Origin: Isoetes taiwanensis
Taxonomy: Eukaryota; Streptophyta; Lycopodiopsida; Isoetales; Isoetaceae
Length of the DNA: 64,000 nucleotides
Assembly (NCBI GenBank): GCA_021234155.1
Contig: JAJEKV010000265.1
Location: 1 to 64,000 of the forward strand
Reading direction: 5' to 3'
Under the pieces are notes generated by a model, which worked only from the letters and a program-made list of their open reading frames with translations, did no database searches and was not told the origin of the DNA. The translations under genes and the position numbers were made by a program. This document shows positions 34,531-44,403 of this stretch, piece after piece (positions within the stretch are counted from its first letter, which is position 1; each line of letters opens with the position of its first letter).

Positions 34531-34790
34531 ACATGCCATCTAGGCTCCAACATGCCAAGGCGGCTCAAACATGCCACGTGGACTCCAACATGCCATGTGG
34601 GCTCCAACATGCCAAGGTGGCTCAAACATGCCACCTAGGCTCAAACATGCCAATGTGGCTCCAACATGCCACGCGGGCTCCAACATGCCACCTAGGCTCC
34701 AACATGCCAAGGTGGCTCAAGCATGCCACCTAGGCTGAAGCATGCCACCTAGGCACTCCAAGTGGTGACAGGCATGCCAAGTAAGCAAGG
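34531..34790 (+). repeat. ~19-bp minisatellite, forward block
   Basis: About thirteen monomers of the type aacatgccacctaggctcc alternating with aacatgccaaggtggctca. Predicted proteins over it (repeated MPRWLKHA- or CHLGSN-like words) are frame artefacts of the repeat. Confidence 0.95.
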
Positions 34791-34974
34791 CCAAGTTTTG
34801 ACTAGGCCAAAAATGAAAAGTCCATCTTTGGTCCTTTCATTGGGTGATGTTGGCAAATTTTGAGTGACATGGCTAGGTGGTGGTGACATGGACACGATGA
34901 CTAGGACTTTATGCAAGAAATATGATAACCTTTGGAATTTTTGGTAGAGGAGTTTGGCAATGGATACAATAGAG

Positions 34975-35885
34975 GGATCTTGCGTTAACACCCTTCCCCA
35001 AATCGAACCAGGCCAGAACTTTGCGCGGCTTCCTCACCAGAGGGAAGAGGCCAGACCCCAGGGGACGAACCTCAGAAAGGTTGTCGAGGCAGCCTTTCCT
35101 GCCAGCGCTCCTTCGGGTGAGCAAATGCCAATGCCCCCCCTCCTGGAGCTCGATTTCTCTATCCTGCCATTGAATCCACCGTTGAAACAGGTTCAAACAA
35201 ATCCAAGATCCGTCCGGGAGAACTTATCAAACCGTGAAGCGTCCTGCGCTCGACCATGTAGAAACCCAAGTATTTTGTCGTTCGAGCAGTACAAAGGCTC
35301 TGAAATGGAGATTCGACTTTGCTATGTCGTCCAGAATGGTGACATTACCCTAGGGACCAAGTTATACGGTCATTTTTGGCAACGAAAGAAACACGAACCC
35401 TCTACATGACAATATTCTGCAGCCATCTCTTACGCCAATTAACTAGGAACATGTTGGACATGAGCTACTTTGGCGCTTCTTGGAAAAAGGATGGTCTTCT
35501 GCCCACGAAACGTGGTCCCGAGGGTAATGTCGATGTTTTGACTCCATTGATAGAGTCAGTTTATAGTTTCGGAGTGGGAGAGTTGCCTGTCCGTGGCCAA
35601 GGGCCTTCGGGAGAGGACCTTTGGGGTGAACTGCTTCCGGAAGGTTTTAAGGGTCCGTCTTCTGACGTCAACACCCTCCCTCTACGTGATAACATTGTGC
35701 AAGATCCTGGTCGAATCTGACTGGGATATGGCCTCCGAAACGTAAACCATGTGTGTTGCTAGGTTATTGAAGGGTTTACGTTTTGAAGGCTGAGCTTTAG
35801 TCGGTTGCACTTGGGACATGGCCGAGAAGCTGCAATTGAAAACGAGAAGCAGTAGGAATTGACGGAATGGGGTTTGGATTTATCC
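34975..35885 (+). repeat. Diverged 1.1-kb-family copy, left arm of a large inverted repeat
   Basis: Islands of the 1-12 kb array unit recur in the same order: cttccccaaatcgaaccagg, caccagagggaagaggcc, ggtgagcaaatgccaatgcc, gagaacttatcaaaccg, ttaccctagggaccaagtta, ggatggtcttctgcccac, gaagggtttacgttttg, cacttgggacatggccg. Identity to the array is only moderate. The portion 35,128-35,885 is repeated in reverse orientation at 35,963-36,735. Confidence 0.85.
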
Positions 35886-35962
35886 TCCTCCCATAATGGC
35901 AAATAGAAGCCAAGAGCACCTTTTGCAGTAGCAAAATTGTTTGGGATCATTCGGGATGGCCA

Positions 35963-36735
35963 ATAGATCCAAACCCCATTCCTTCAGTTCCTATTGCTTC
36001 ATGTTTTTAACTGCAGCTTCTTGACCATGTCCCAAGTGCAACCGACTAAATCTCGACCTCCATAACGTAAACCCTTCAATAACCTAGCAACACACAGGGT
36101 TTACGTTTCGGAGGCCATATGAGGCCATATCCTAGTCAGATTCGACCAGGATCTTGCACAATGTCATCACATAGAGGGAGGGTGTTGATGCCAGAAGACG
36201 GACCCTTAAACCCTTCGAGGGCGCGTTAAGCCCCAAAGGTCCTCTCCCGAAGGCCCTTGGCCACGGATGGGCAACTCTCCCACTCCGGAACTATAAACTG
36301 ACTCTGCCAATGGACTCAAAACATGGACATTACCCTCGAGACTAAGTTTCGTGGGCAAAAGACCATCCTTTCTCCAAGAAGCGCCAAGGTAACTCGTGTC
36401 CAACATGTTCGTATTCAATTGGCCTAAGAGGTGGCTGCAGAATACTGCCATGTAGAGGTTCTTGTTTCTTTTGTTGCCAAAAATGACCGTGTAACTTGGT
36501 CCCTAGGGTAAATTCACCATTCCGGACGACGTGGCAAAGTCAAATCTTCATTCCGGAGCCTTTGTACTGCTCGAACGACAAAACACTTGGGTTTCTACCG
36601 TCGACCGACAGCGGGGGGCCAGTATTTGATAAGTTCTCTCAGATGGATCTTGGATTTTTTTGAATTTGCTCGAAGCAGGTTACTTGAACGGTGGATTCAA
36701 CGGTCGGATAGGGAAACCGAGCTCCAGGAGGGGGG
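35963..36735 (-). repeat. Inverted right arm of the diverged unit
   Basis: The reverse complement of the left arm: gatccaaaccccattcc, gtcccaagtgcaaccgac, acgtaaacccttcaataacc, gaccatcctttctccaagaa, taacttggtccctagggtaa, gagctccaggagggggg. It ends exactly where the minisatellite resumes. A short duplication of gaggccatat lies at 36,110-36,130. The spacer between the arms is about 77 bp (35,886-35,962). Confidence 0.88.
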
Positions 36736-38090
36736 CATGTTGGAGTCCACGTGGCATGTTGGAGCCCGCGTGGCATGTTTGAGTCACCTTGGCATGTTTG
36801 AGCCTAGGTGGATGTTGGAGCCTACGTGGCATGTTTAAGCCTTGGCATGTTTGCCTGCCCTAGGTGGCGCGTTGGAGCCTAGGTGGCATGTTGGAGCCAC
36901 CCGGCATATTGAGCCTAGGTGGCATGTTAGAGCACATGACATGTTTGAGCCACCTTGGCATGTTGGAGCCTAGGTGGCATGTTGGAGCCCGCGTGGCATG
37001 TTTGAGCCACCTTGGCATGTTTGAGCCTAGGTGGATGTTGGAGCGTAGGTGGCATATTAGAGCCCACGTGGCATCTTTGAGCCACATTGGCATGTTTGAG
37101 CCACATTGGCATGTTTGAGCGATCTTGGCATGTTTGAGTCTAGCTGGCATGTTTGAGTCTAGGTGGCATGTTGGAGCCCATGTGGCATGTTTGAGCCACC
37201 TTGGCATGTTGGAGCCAAGGTGGCAAAATGGAGTGTGCATGGCATGTTTGAGCCTAGGTGGCATGTTCGAGCCCGCGTGGCATGTTTGAGCCACCTTGGC
37301 ATGTTGGAACCTAGGTGGAATGTTGGAGCCTGCGTGGCATGTTTAAGCCACCTTGGCATGTTTGATCCACCTTGGCATGTTTGAGCCTAGGTGGCATGTT
37401 TGAGCCACCTCGGCATGTTGGAGCCTAATGCAGGCTCCAACATTCCACCTAGGTTCCAACGTGCCAAGGTGGCTCAAACATGCCACGCGGGCTCGAACAT
37501 GGCACCTAGGCTCAAACATGCCATGCACGCTCCAAGATGCCACCTTGGCTCCTTGGCTCCAACATGCCAAGGTGGCTCAAACATGCCACATGGGCTCCAA
37601 CATGCCAAGGTGGCTTAAACATGCCACCTAGACTCAAACATGCCAAGATCTCTCAAACATGCCACACAGGCTTCAACATGCCACCTAGGCTCAAACATGC
37701 CAAGGTCACCTTGGCATAATGGAGCCTAGGTGGCATGTTGGAGCTTACGTGGCGTGTTTGAGCCACCTTGGCATGTTGGAGCCCCACGGCATGTTTGAGC
37801 CACCTTGGCATGTTTGATCCTAGGTGGCATGTGGGAGTCGAGGTGGCATGTTTGAGCCATCTTGGCATGTTGAAGCCTAGGTGGCACGTTGGAGCCTATG
37901 TGGCATGTTTTAGCCACCTTGGCATGATGGAGCCTAGGTGGCATGTTGGAGCCTACGTGACATGTTTGAGCCACCTTGGCATGTTGGAGCCTAGATTGCA
38001 TGTTGGAGCCCGCGTGGCATGTTTGAGCCACCTTGGCATGTTGGAGCCTACGTGGCATGTTTGAGCCACCTTGGCATGTTTGAGCCTGAA
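36735..38090. repeat. ~19-bp minisatellite with two orientation switches
   Basis: The same monomer as at 34,531 appears as its complement (gagccaccttggcatgttt) from 36,735 to 37,426, forward from 37,432 to about 37,706, and as the complement again to 38,087. Both switch points are themselves hairpins: ggagcct-aatgc-aggctcc (37,420-37,438) and tgccaaggt-c-accttggca (37,698-37,716). All translated frames here are repeat shadows. Confidence 0.95.
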
Positions 38091-38497
38091 CTAAATTGGA
38101 TGGAATTTTAGCAGTTTTTTGTATGTGATGGATAAATGGTGTACTTTTGACTAGGAAAAATGGTCTTGCGAACTTTGGTCTCGACAAATGGCAATGGTGT
38201 ATGAAAAGGGAGAAAATGATGGATAAAGAGATGATTTTTCTGGGTGGAATTGTAGTGAAGACCTTGGGAAATAGCAAATCATGCCTTAAGAAGTAATATC
38301 ATGGCTCATGCAAAAATTGAAATTTGAAAAGTGGTCTTCCAACTTTGGGGTCTTCAACCTTTGACTTCAAGTGTTCAAGATGCTTAGATGATTAAATATT
38401 CTTCAAGAAATCCCTATATGATGCCAAACCAGTGTCCATCTTTTGGTTCTTCACTACAAGTTGCCAAGTGATGGATGTCTTCAAGTTTCATGCTCTA

Positions 38498-38511
<14 letters not shown>

Positions 38512-38587
<76 letters not shown>
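38512..38587 (+). repeat. (TC)n(AC)n compound microsatellite
   Basis: About 23 TC units followed directly by about 15 AC units. Confidence 0.98.
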
Positions 38588-38589
<2 letters not shown>

Positions 38590-38689
38590 ATGCTAGTGAA
38601 GTGTGTCAAACATGCATATAGCTCTTGTATGCTGCCATTTTGTGGTATTAATGGCATGTGGACAACTTGGTCATATATGGATTCTTAGA

Positions 38690-38940
38690 AAACCATAAAA
38701 ACCACACCTCAAAAAAACACTACCTTAAAAAACACCTTAAAAAAAAGGGAAAAAAAAAACATCCCTTCAAAAACCTATACAGCCCAAGAAAACAACACAC
38801 CCTTAAAAAAGAAACGACGCCTCCTTAAGAAACCACACATTCTTATAAAAAAAACTATGGCTCCTTAAGAAAAACTATAGCATATCCTTGAAAAACCACA
38901 CCTCCATATAACTACGTGTAGGTTTTTTTCAAAGCTTCAA
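38690..38940 (+). repeat. A-rich low-complexity stretch
   Basis: Irregular repetition of ccttaaaaaacac and ccttaagaaa with A runs up to nine or ten; no gene. Confidence 0.75.
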
Positions 38941-38951
38941 AAAAACAACCC

Positions 38952-39272
38952 GTGTTGCGTTTTTACTGTTGTTTTCAGCTGTGGACCAAATGTTGGGGTT
39001 GTAGTGTTAAGGCAGCAAAGAGGAGGGTACAGAAAGAGGAGGCTAGCCGAAGGGCTGCTGCAAACAAAAGCAAGCAGAGGGAGATGGACGTGCGCCTATT
39101 TCTTGGAACTTTTGTCTTTATCCCATATTTTCTGTTAGAAGCACTTTCTTGCCAAAAAATAAGGGAGATAACAATTTTTCAAGGATCTGAAGCAAAATTC
39201 TTGAAGATCAATTGCTGCCCTAGTAGAAGGGTAGCCTCTGCGAGATTCTTTGTAATCGAAGCTACATTTTGA
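38952..39272 (+). CDS. Hypothetical ORF with basic coiled segment
   Basis: 106 codons from an ATG at 38,952. Residues 18-45 (KAAKRRVQKEEASRRAAANK…) form a charged helix similar in style to the C-terminal coil of the pogo-like transposase at 27.5 kb. A leftover 3' end of a related element is possible. The rest is unrecognised, and the frame may be fortuitous. Confidence 0.25.
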   Translation: MLRFYCCFQLWTKCWGCSVKAAKRRVQKEEASRRAAANKSKQREMDVRLFLGTFVFIPYFLLEALSCQKIREITIFQGSEAKFLKINCCPSRRVASARFFVIEATF

Positions 39273-39325
39273 ATACTGAATTGCCATACTTATGAAGCCG
39301 AAATTTTCTCACAGTCAACTTCCTC

Positions 39326-39616
39326 ATGGAAACAACAGTCTTTGTAATTATAAGAGAAAAATCTAGAACTACGTGTGGATTTTTAAAGGGCTCGGCTACA
39401 GAACTCTGGAACTCATTGATCATTCAGCAATTCTTCCCTGAAAACCTCTTTTTATCAAAGTATACCTTTGTCCCCAGTACAGTCGAATTTGAAGTTGAAA
39501 TCACTAACTCTTGGCTGGAAGAATTTGTGGGTTCGAGTGCAATTGCTCCAGCAGGGATCTTTAGAGTGCATTGTGATTGGTTAGACCACAAGATTTCTAT
39601 CGAAGTCTATTCTTAG
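39326..39616 (+). CDS. Hypothetical 96-residue ORF
   Basis: The frame from ATG 39,326 to TAG reads METTVFVIIREKSRTT… and ends …DHKISIEVYS, with balanced composition and no low complexity. Nothing recognised; a neighbouring open frame (39,734-40,090) is Phe/Leu-rich and looks non-coding. Confidence 0.25.
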   Translation: METTVFVIIREKSRTTCGFLKGSATELWNSLIIQQFFPENLFLSKYTFVPSTVEFEVEITNSWLEEFVGSSAIAPAGIFRVHCDWLDHKISIEVYS

Positions 39617-39930
39617 CAAGATCTTGTTCAATTCGGTGAAATTTCTCCTTAAAATTTCTCTGAATTAAATTTTCCTTTCTTGTGCAATTGATCAGATCAA
39701 TTAGAATGGCAATCCGATCTCTGTTAGTTAATTTTGGTTCTAACTAAAGGTTTCTTTCCCCTGTTTTTCTTTTCCCCCCTTTTGTTGTTCAATTTTTGCA
39801 TGTACTTTTGTTGCTTCACCCTGAACTTTCCGCAATGGTTTCTAATTGTTCAAAAAACCCTAAACATTTGGCATTCATTCACTCCTTTGTCAATCTTCCG
39901 GCTCAAGAATGATCTTCTATTCTCCAAAAT

Positions 39931-40245
39931 TTGCTATCCTTTCAAGAAAAGCCAGAAGACACCATCCTCTTCAGAAATTTTGATAATCTATTACCTTCCA
40001 AGGCAGATATGGATCCTATCTCTCACGAAATTCCCTTTTGGGATAATCTTTCTGCTGATCCTGATCATAGGAGCATTCTTCATCCCCTAAACCCGGTCAC
40101 CCAGACTTCGTTCCCATATGGAATTGCAAGAAATCACCCGAAGATTCGCTCGGATGCTGAGTTGCATGAAAGACTAAAAAGAACCAAGCCGCGTCACCTC
40201 CAAGAGAGAAAGATGGGCATCTATATTTTTGCATATATGTGCTGA
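39931..40245 (+). CDS. Hypothetical 104-residue ORF at a duplication border
   Basis: Open frame with plausible protein composition (FDNLLPSKADMDPISHEIPF… RSDAELHERLKRTK…). Its last few codons fall in the segment that begins the kinase duplication (from 40,226), so the frame ends in unrelated DNA. It could be a truncated host or transposon exon. No family recognised. Confidence 0.3.
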   Translation: MLSFQEKPEDTILFRNFDNLLPSKADMDPISHEIPFWDNLSADPDHRSILHPLNPVTQTSFPYGIARNHPKIRSDAELHERLKRTKPRHLQERKMGIYIFAYMC

Positions 40246-43030
40246 TGAAGAATAACCACCTTGTTTACAATTTCTTACCATAATGTTGCTTTGACGAATA
40301 AATCAAGCCTACATTGCAATTGCATAAGGGCTGCTAGTCCATAGACCCCCAATAAGCATAGCCAACCTAGGATACTCAAATTTGCAGTTGTTAATGCCCA
40401 ATTCAACTTTCCTACCTCTGTAGAGGACTCAACCCACAATTGCAAGGTAGACAAACGACTAATCTCTACATAACCCTCAAATGAAGAAATAACTAATAGT
40501 ATGGTTGCATCCTACATATTAATGCACACTTTGTTTAATCGGGAGTAAAGAATATCCTGATGGTTTATATTCACAGGCAGTGAGATCAACGCAATAGATC
40601 CATACTAAAGGCTGGATTGCTGAGAGAATGTCAGCTGCAATTCATGGAAGTCGTATAAAATTGGCAATTGAACGAGTTTCGTCGAATTTTTCAATGTTAC
40701 GATTATGATTTTCTTCATAACAAAACATTTTCCATCGGGAAGAATAGCGAAGTCCTTCATCCATAAGAGCTTGCATAACTGCAGGCAAAGAGAAAAACAG
40801 TAAAATAGTCTGCATGGAAAAGGACGAACGAGAAACTTAACGTTCAAGAAGAAATATTGGCATCTTTATTTAGTGAAGTCAGTTTTGATCACTTAGACCA
40901 ACTTGTTGGAGAATGTTTTGATTGTCTTTGAAAACTACCAGGTCTATTTGGAATTGAGGCTGAAGGAGAGCTTCATCGAGATACATAAATTTGGACGAAA
41001 AACATAGGAGAATGGCATACGGGAACATGTGCGGCACAACTATGCCATATTACAAGGTGAGCTCTGAAGTATTTTCGAGCATACTAAAAAGAATTTGGAG
41101 ATCAATGCATCGGGTGAGGATCCAAATAAACATAATTTTATTGAGTTAAGAATGTACAACCTTAGTACTATAGAAAAACTCTCTAGCCAACATTTGAGAT
41201 AGTTACCATGTAATTTATGCTGCGTGTGTTTCAAGTTCAATAGGCTGCCAAAGGAAAGGATTGTTCCAATAATTGCAGCCAATTTTTAGATTGCTTCCTG
41301 CCAATGATCTGTACACTACTGAAGGATCATAAATAAGTTTCGAGCATTCTTTTCTTTTAAAACAAAACTTAAACATCGTAGACAATGACGCATATTTACA
41401 ACTTTTATGTTAAATATGGAGATATTCAACACTACATGCCTCCCTTCTATGGAAGAGAAGCTTCAACATGGAAGCTCTGGGCAGGTTCATAATCGTCCAT
41501 AATCCTAGAAGTTTCAAAAGTCTAACAACTGAGTTTTGCTGAAAAGTATATTACAGGTTCAAGCTATGCCCATCGCATTTCCAACAAGAGCTTTATGCTG
41601 ATCTTGCCACCAACTAACACTCAGGAATCCAAAGCTTTGGGCTCAGAAACCCACAAGACTTATTGACAAGGGTACGATTCAGGTCTGTAATGTAGGAAAA
41701 GGGAAAATACAGAATCAAAGCTCAAGAATCGAGCTCAAAAATCACACCTGGATGAGAAAAAATCCCCAGTTGAAAGGAAGAAAATCTAAAATATCTGATC
41801 CGAAACAGACATGCCTCTCAAAGGAAAAGGGCAATCAATGCCGAAATAAGATAAAAGGCAATGCGGAATGGAAGAAATTATAAAGGCAAAAAGGCAAAAG
41901 GCAAATAAATACAAGTTGAAAATACAGAAGTTCCATTTTCGTTGATAATGGCTGTTAGTAGATCTACACGATCACAAAATGCAGGCGAATATCGTTTTGA
42001 TTTTCTTGGTGTACTAGGAAATGGAGCTTACGGCAAGGTTTACAAAGCATTGGATCACAAAACAAATCAGCTTGTTGCAATCAAGATGTCAAAGAAATGC
42101 TTTCAAGAATCTGATATATTCGACCAAATAGAAGCAGAATGTTTGGGAGCGATGAACCACCCAAATGTGATACATCTTGAAGCAAGTTTTATGTATGGGG
42201 GTAGATTTAATCTGGTTATGGAGTGTATGGAATGCAACTTACGAGACTTCTTGCGCAGCCGAACAGAATTTCTCCAACACTATGAGGTCCGGGATTTGGC
42301 ACGGCAGCTTCTGCAAGGTTTAGCATACATACATGAGAAGGGATATTTCCACCGTGATCTTACACCTGCAAATCTGCTACTCAAAAAAGGCCTTAGCATT
42401 GACCTAAAAATAGCAGACTTTGGCATGGCAAGAAAGAAATCTTCCAGGGCGCCCTTGGAGTTTGGAGTAACTACTCTGCACTACAGAGCGCCGGAAGTGC
42501 TGCTGCAATCGCCATATTACGATGAAGCCATAGATATGTGGTCCGCCGGAGTTATAATTGCAGAAATGTTTAGCTTGAGGCCATTATTTTGTGGAGAAAA
42601 TGAAGAGCAACAGCTGGAGAAGATTTGCAACATTCTGGGATGCCCTAATATGGAGGAATGGGAAGAAGGGTTGAAGCTTGCGCACCTGGTCGGATTCGAG
42701 TTTTCTCATCTGTGGCCCAAGGAAAAATTGTGCGATCTACTTCCGACGGCCACCTTTGAAGCTGTCCATCTGATTTCCAGACTGCTATCTTGGAATCCGT
42801 CACATCGGCCCACTGCTGCACAGGCACTTCAGTATTCCTTTTTCCATCCTCCTACTGGATGTTGAAAAAACAGTCCCGGTAAATATCGGACCTTGTCATG
42901 TTTAAACCAACCTTAAAAACGTGTATTTTATTTATCCTGTTTATTGTTTGCTACATATTCGTTTTCTTATTGCGGGAGGGTATTCTCCTCCTAGTTGGGA
43001 CTATGATTGTGGTATTGTATATTATATTTA
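40226..43030 (+). repeat. Segmental duplication, copy 1 (kinase locus)
   Basis: It starts at tttttgcatatatgtgctg and is collinear with 44,404-46,905 at high identity, including about 1.7 kb of upstream non-coding DNA, the kinase ORF and about 150 bp of 3' flank. It carries a block of about 265 bp (40,845-41,110) absent from copy 2, where only a few bases replace it. The upstream A/G-rich stretch before the ORF (aaggcaaaaaggcaaaaggc) is shared, so any promoter was copied too. Confidence 0.95.
41948..42865 (+). CDS. MAK/RCK-type (CMGC) protein kinase, copy 1
   Basis: A complete intronless ORF of 305 residues. ATG 41,948 is chosen because it is the first ATG in frame and is conserved in the duplicate. 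It is essentially a bare kinase domain. The Gly-loop is GNGAYG (24-29), VAIK supplies Lys46, and the helix-C Glu lies in IEAEC (61-65). HRDLTPAN is at 135-142, DFG at 157-159, YRAPE at 179-183, and DMWSAG at 196-201. The C-lobe (MFSLRPLFCGENEE, CNILGCP, LLSWNPSHRPTAAQAL) has MAK/ICK/MHK family wording; those kinases act on cilia or cell-cycle pathways. Oddities: the catalytic-loop Lys of HRDLKxxN is Thr139, and the TDY-type activation motif before YRAPE is absent (SRAPLEFGVTTLH instead). No intron and no C-terminal tail suggest a retrocopy. Activity is uncertain, but the frame is fully intact. Confidence 0.9.
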   Translation: MAVSRSTRSQNAGEYRFDFLGVLGNGAYGKVYKALDHKTNQLVAIKMSKKCFQESDIFDQIEAECLGAMNHPNVIHLEASFMYGGRFNLVMECMECNLRDFLRSRTEFLQHYEVRDLARQLLQGLAYIHEKGYFHRDLTPANLLLKKGLSIDLKIADFGMARKKSSRAPLEFGVTTLHYRAPEVLLQSPYYDEAIDMWSAGVIIAEMFSLRPLFCGENEEQQLEKICNILGCPNMEEWEEGLKLAHLVGFEFSHLWPKEKLCDLLPTATFEAVHLISRLLSWNPSHRPTAAQALQYSFFHPPTGC

Positions 43031-43042
43031 CAAGAAATTTAT

Positions 43043-43064
43043 CGCGGCGGCCAAGGCCGCCGCG
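43043..43064. repeat. Perfect GC palindrome in AT-rich flank
   Basis: cgcggcggcc-aa-ggccgccgcg: a 10-bp perfect stem with a 2-nt centre, in otherwise AT-rich sequence just past the end of kinase duplication copy 1. It is absent from the equivalent place in copy 2. Confidence 0.85.
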
Positions 43065-44403
43065 AACATTTCTTTGGTTCCAAACTTGTACAGTAGGGAA
43101 TTAGTACTAATGTCTAACATTTGATAAATTCCTGAACTATTCTTCTGTGCTATCTTATCTATGAAGAAAATGCTATTATGTAGAGCTCAAATTTGTGGAG
43201 GGGTTTGTAGGCACCTAGGAGTTGTGGTGAAAACATAACAATGGGGATATTTCTAATGCAATTATTTCATAGACGTAAATCGAAAAACTCCTGCCCTTTA
43301 TTATTATAGGAATAGATAAAGAGGTTGTATAGATCATTTAAACATGAGACTTTGGCAAGCAGGGCAGCTTGGTACTGTGTCCACTTTTCGAGGGCCAGAC
43401 ATGAGCCCAACACCCCACATTATAGATTTTACGTGGTCTAAAGTCTTAGATATCACTTCCAATGTATATCCAATGTTTCTTCCATTGTTACATGTTAAAG
43501 TTCACTTCCAATGTATATTAAGTGCTTGTCATGAATTTAATTCCATTGTACATTAAATGTCTTTCTCAATTTCAACTATATGCCACTTTTTTCTACTTAT
43601 ATCTTGCTTATTGCGATTTAAATTCTGTCATTTACCTCTGAAATGTGACTAATGCGGTGGCGGCATCGTCTCATTCCTGTCTTGTATGTTACGATGGATA
43701 TGTTCGTCTTAAGCCTACGAAATTTAAGGTAGTAGACCCTAACATGCACATCTCTTAGATCAATGCTAAATCTTCATCATCTTTAACAAGTAACAATGGC
43801 AATTTACCACTTTATATTGCGTACACGTTTATTGATTCTTGGGATTCACGTGCAATGGCTTGCCACAATGCAAACTATCAGTACTCCACAAAGTTGCTCA
43901 AATTCCTTTACGGAAACAAAGACCAAATGCTAATTCTCGTTGACATTTCACTTAGCGTATGTCTGCAAAGTAGGTATATAAAAGTACTTTTAATATGTAC
44001 AAAGTATATCATACTTTAATGGAAGCACAACAATTGTCCACGAGCTCAGCTTCAAAACCCAAACGTTCATTAGGTGGGAGAGTCAAAACCAAACGTTCAT
44101 TAAGTTGGGAGGATCCATATATTATGGATTAATCGAGTGTTGGAGGGTGCATTTACAACTGGCTTCTGCATCAGTTCTTAAAAGTTTTTCATCTCCAAGA
44201 TGTTGGGTATCCACAACATCTTGGAGCCAGTCACCCATAAAAGTTACAAAGTCACTTTAATGTTGCCTCAAGATATTGATTACATCAAACTAGTTTTAAC
44301 ATCATATGTGGAATAAATATGACGTCGCCACATGTGGCAAGAGTAGGTGCTCATAATTACATGGCAGCATCAGCGATCAAGTTTAGTAAATACCAAAATG
44401 CAA
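43065..44403. other. Spacer between kinase copies; no gene seen
   Basis: AT-rich sequence. The phrase cacttccaatgtatat repeats within 43,455-43,520. Short direct repeats aaaacccaaacgttcattag / caaaaccaaacgttcattaa lie at 44,055-44,105. No open frame is convincing. Confidence 0.5.

Noticed and set aside
34531-38090. Repeated-peptide ORFs (MPRWLKHAT-like) on both strands
   Set aside because: They are translations of a ~19-bp minisatellite, open in several frames at once with no conserved start or end.
34531-38090. CRISPR-like appearance of short regular repeats
   Set aside because: Monomers are contiguous without unique spacers and the setting is eukaryotic; it is a minisatellite.
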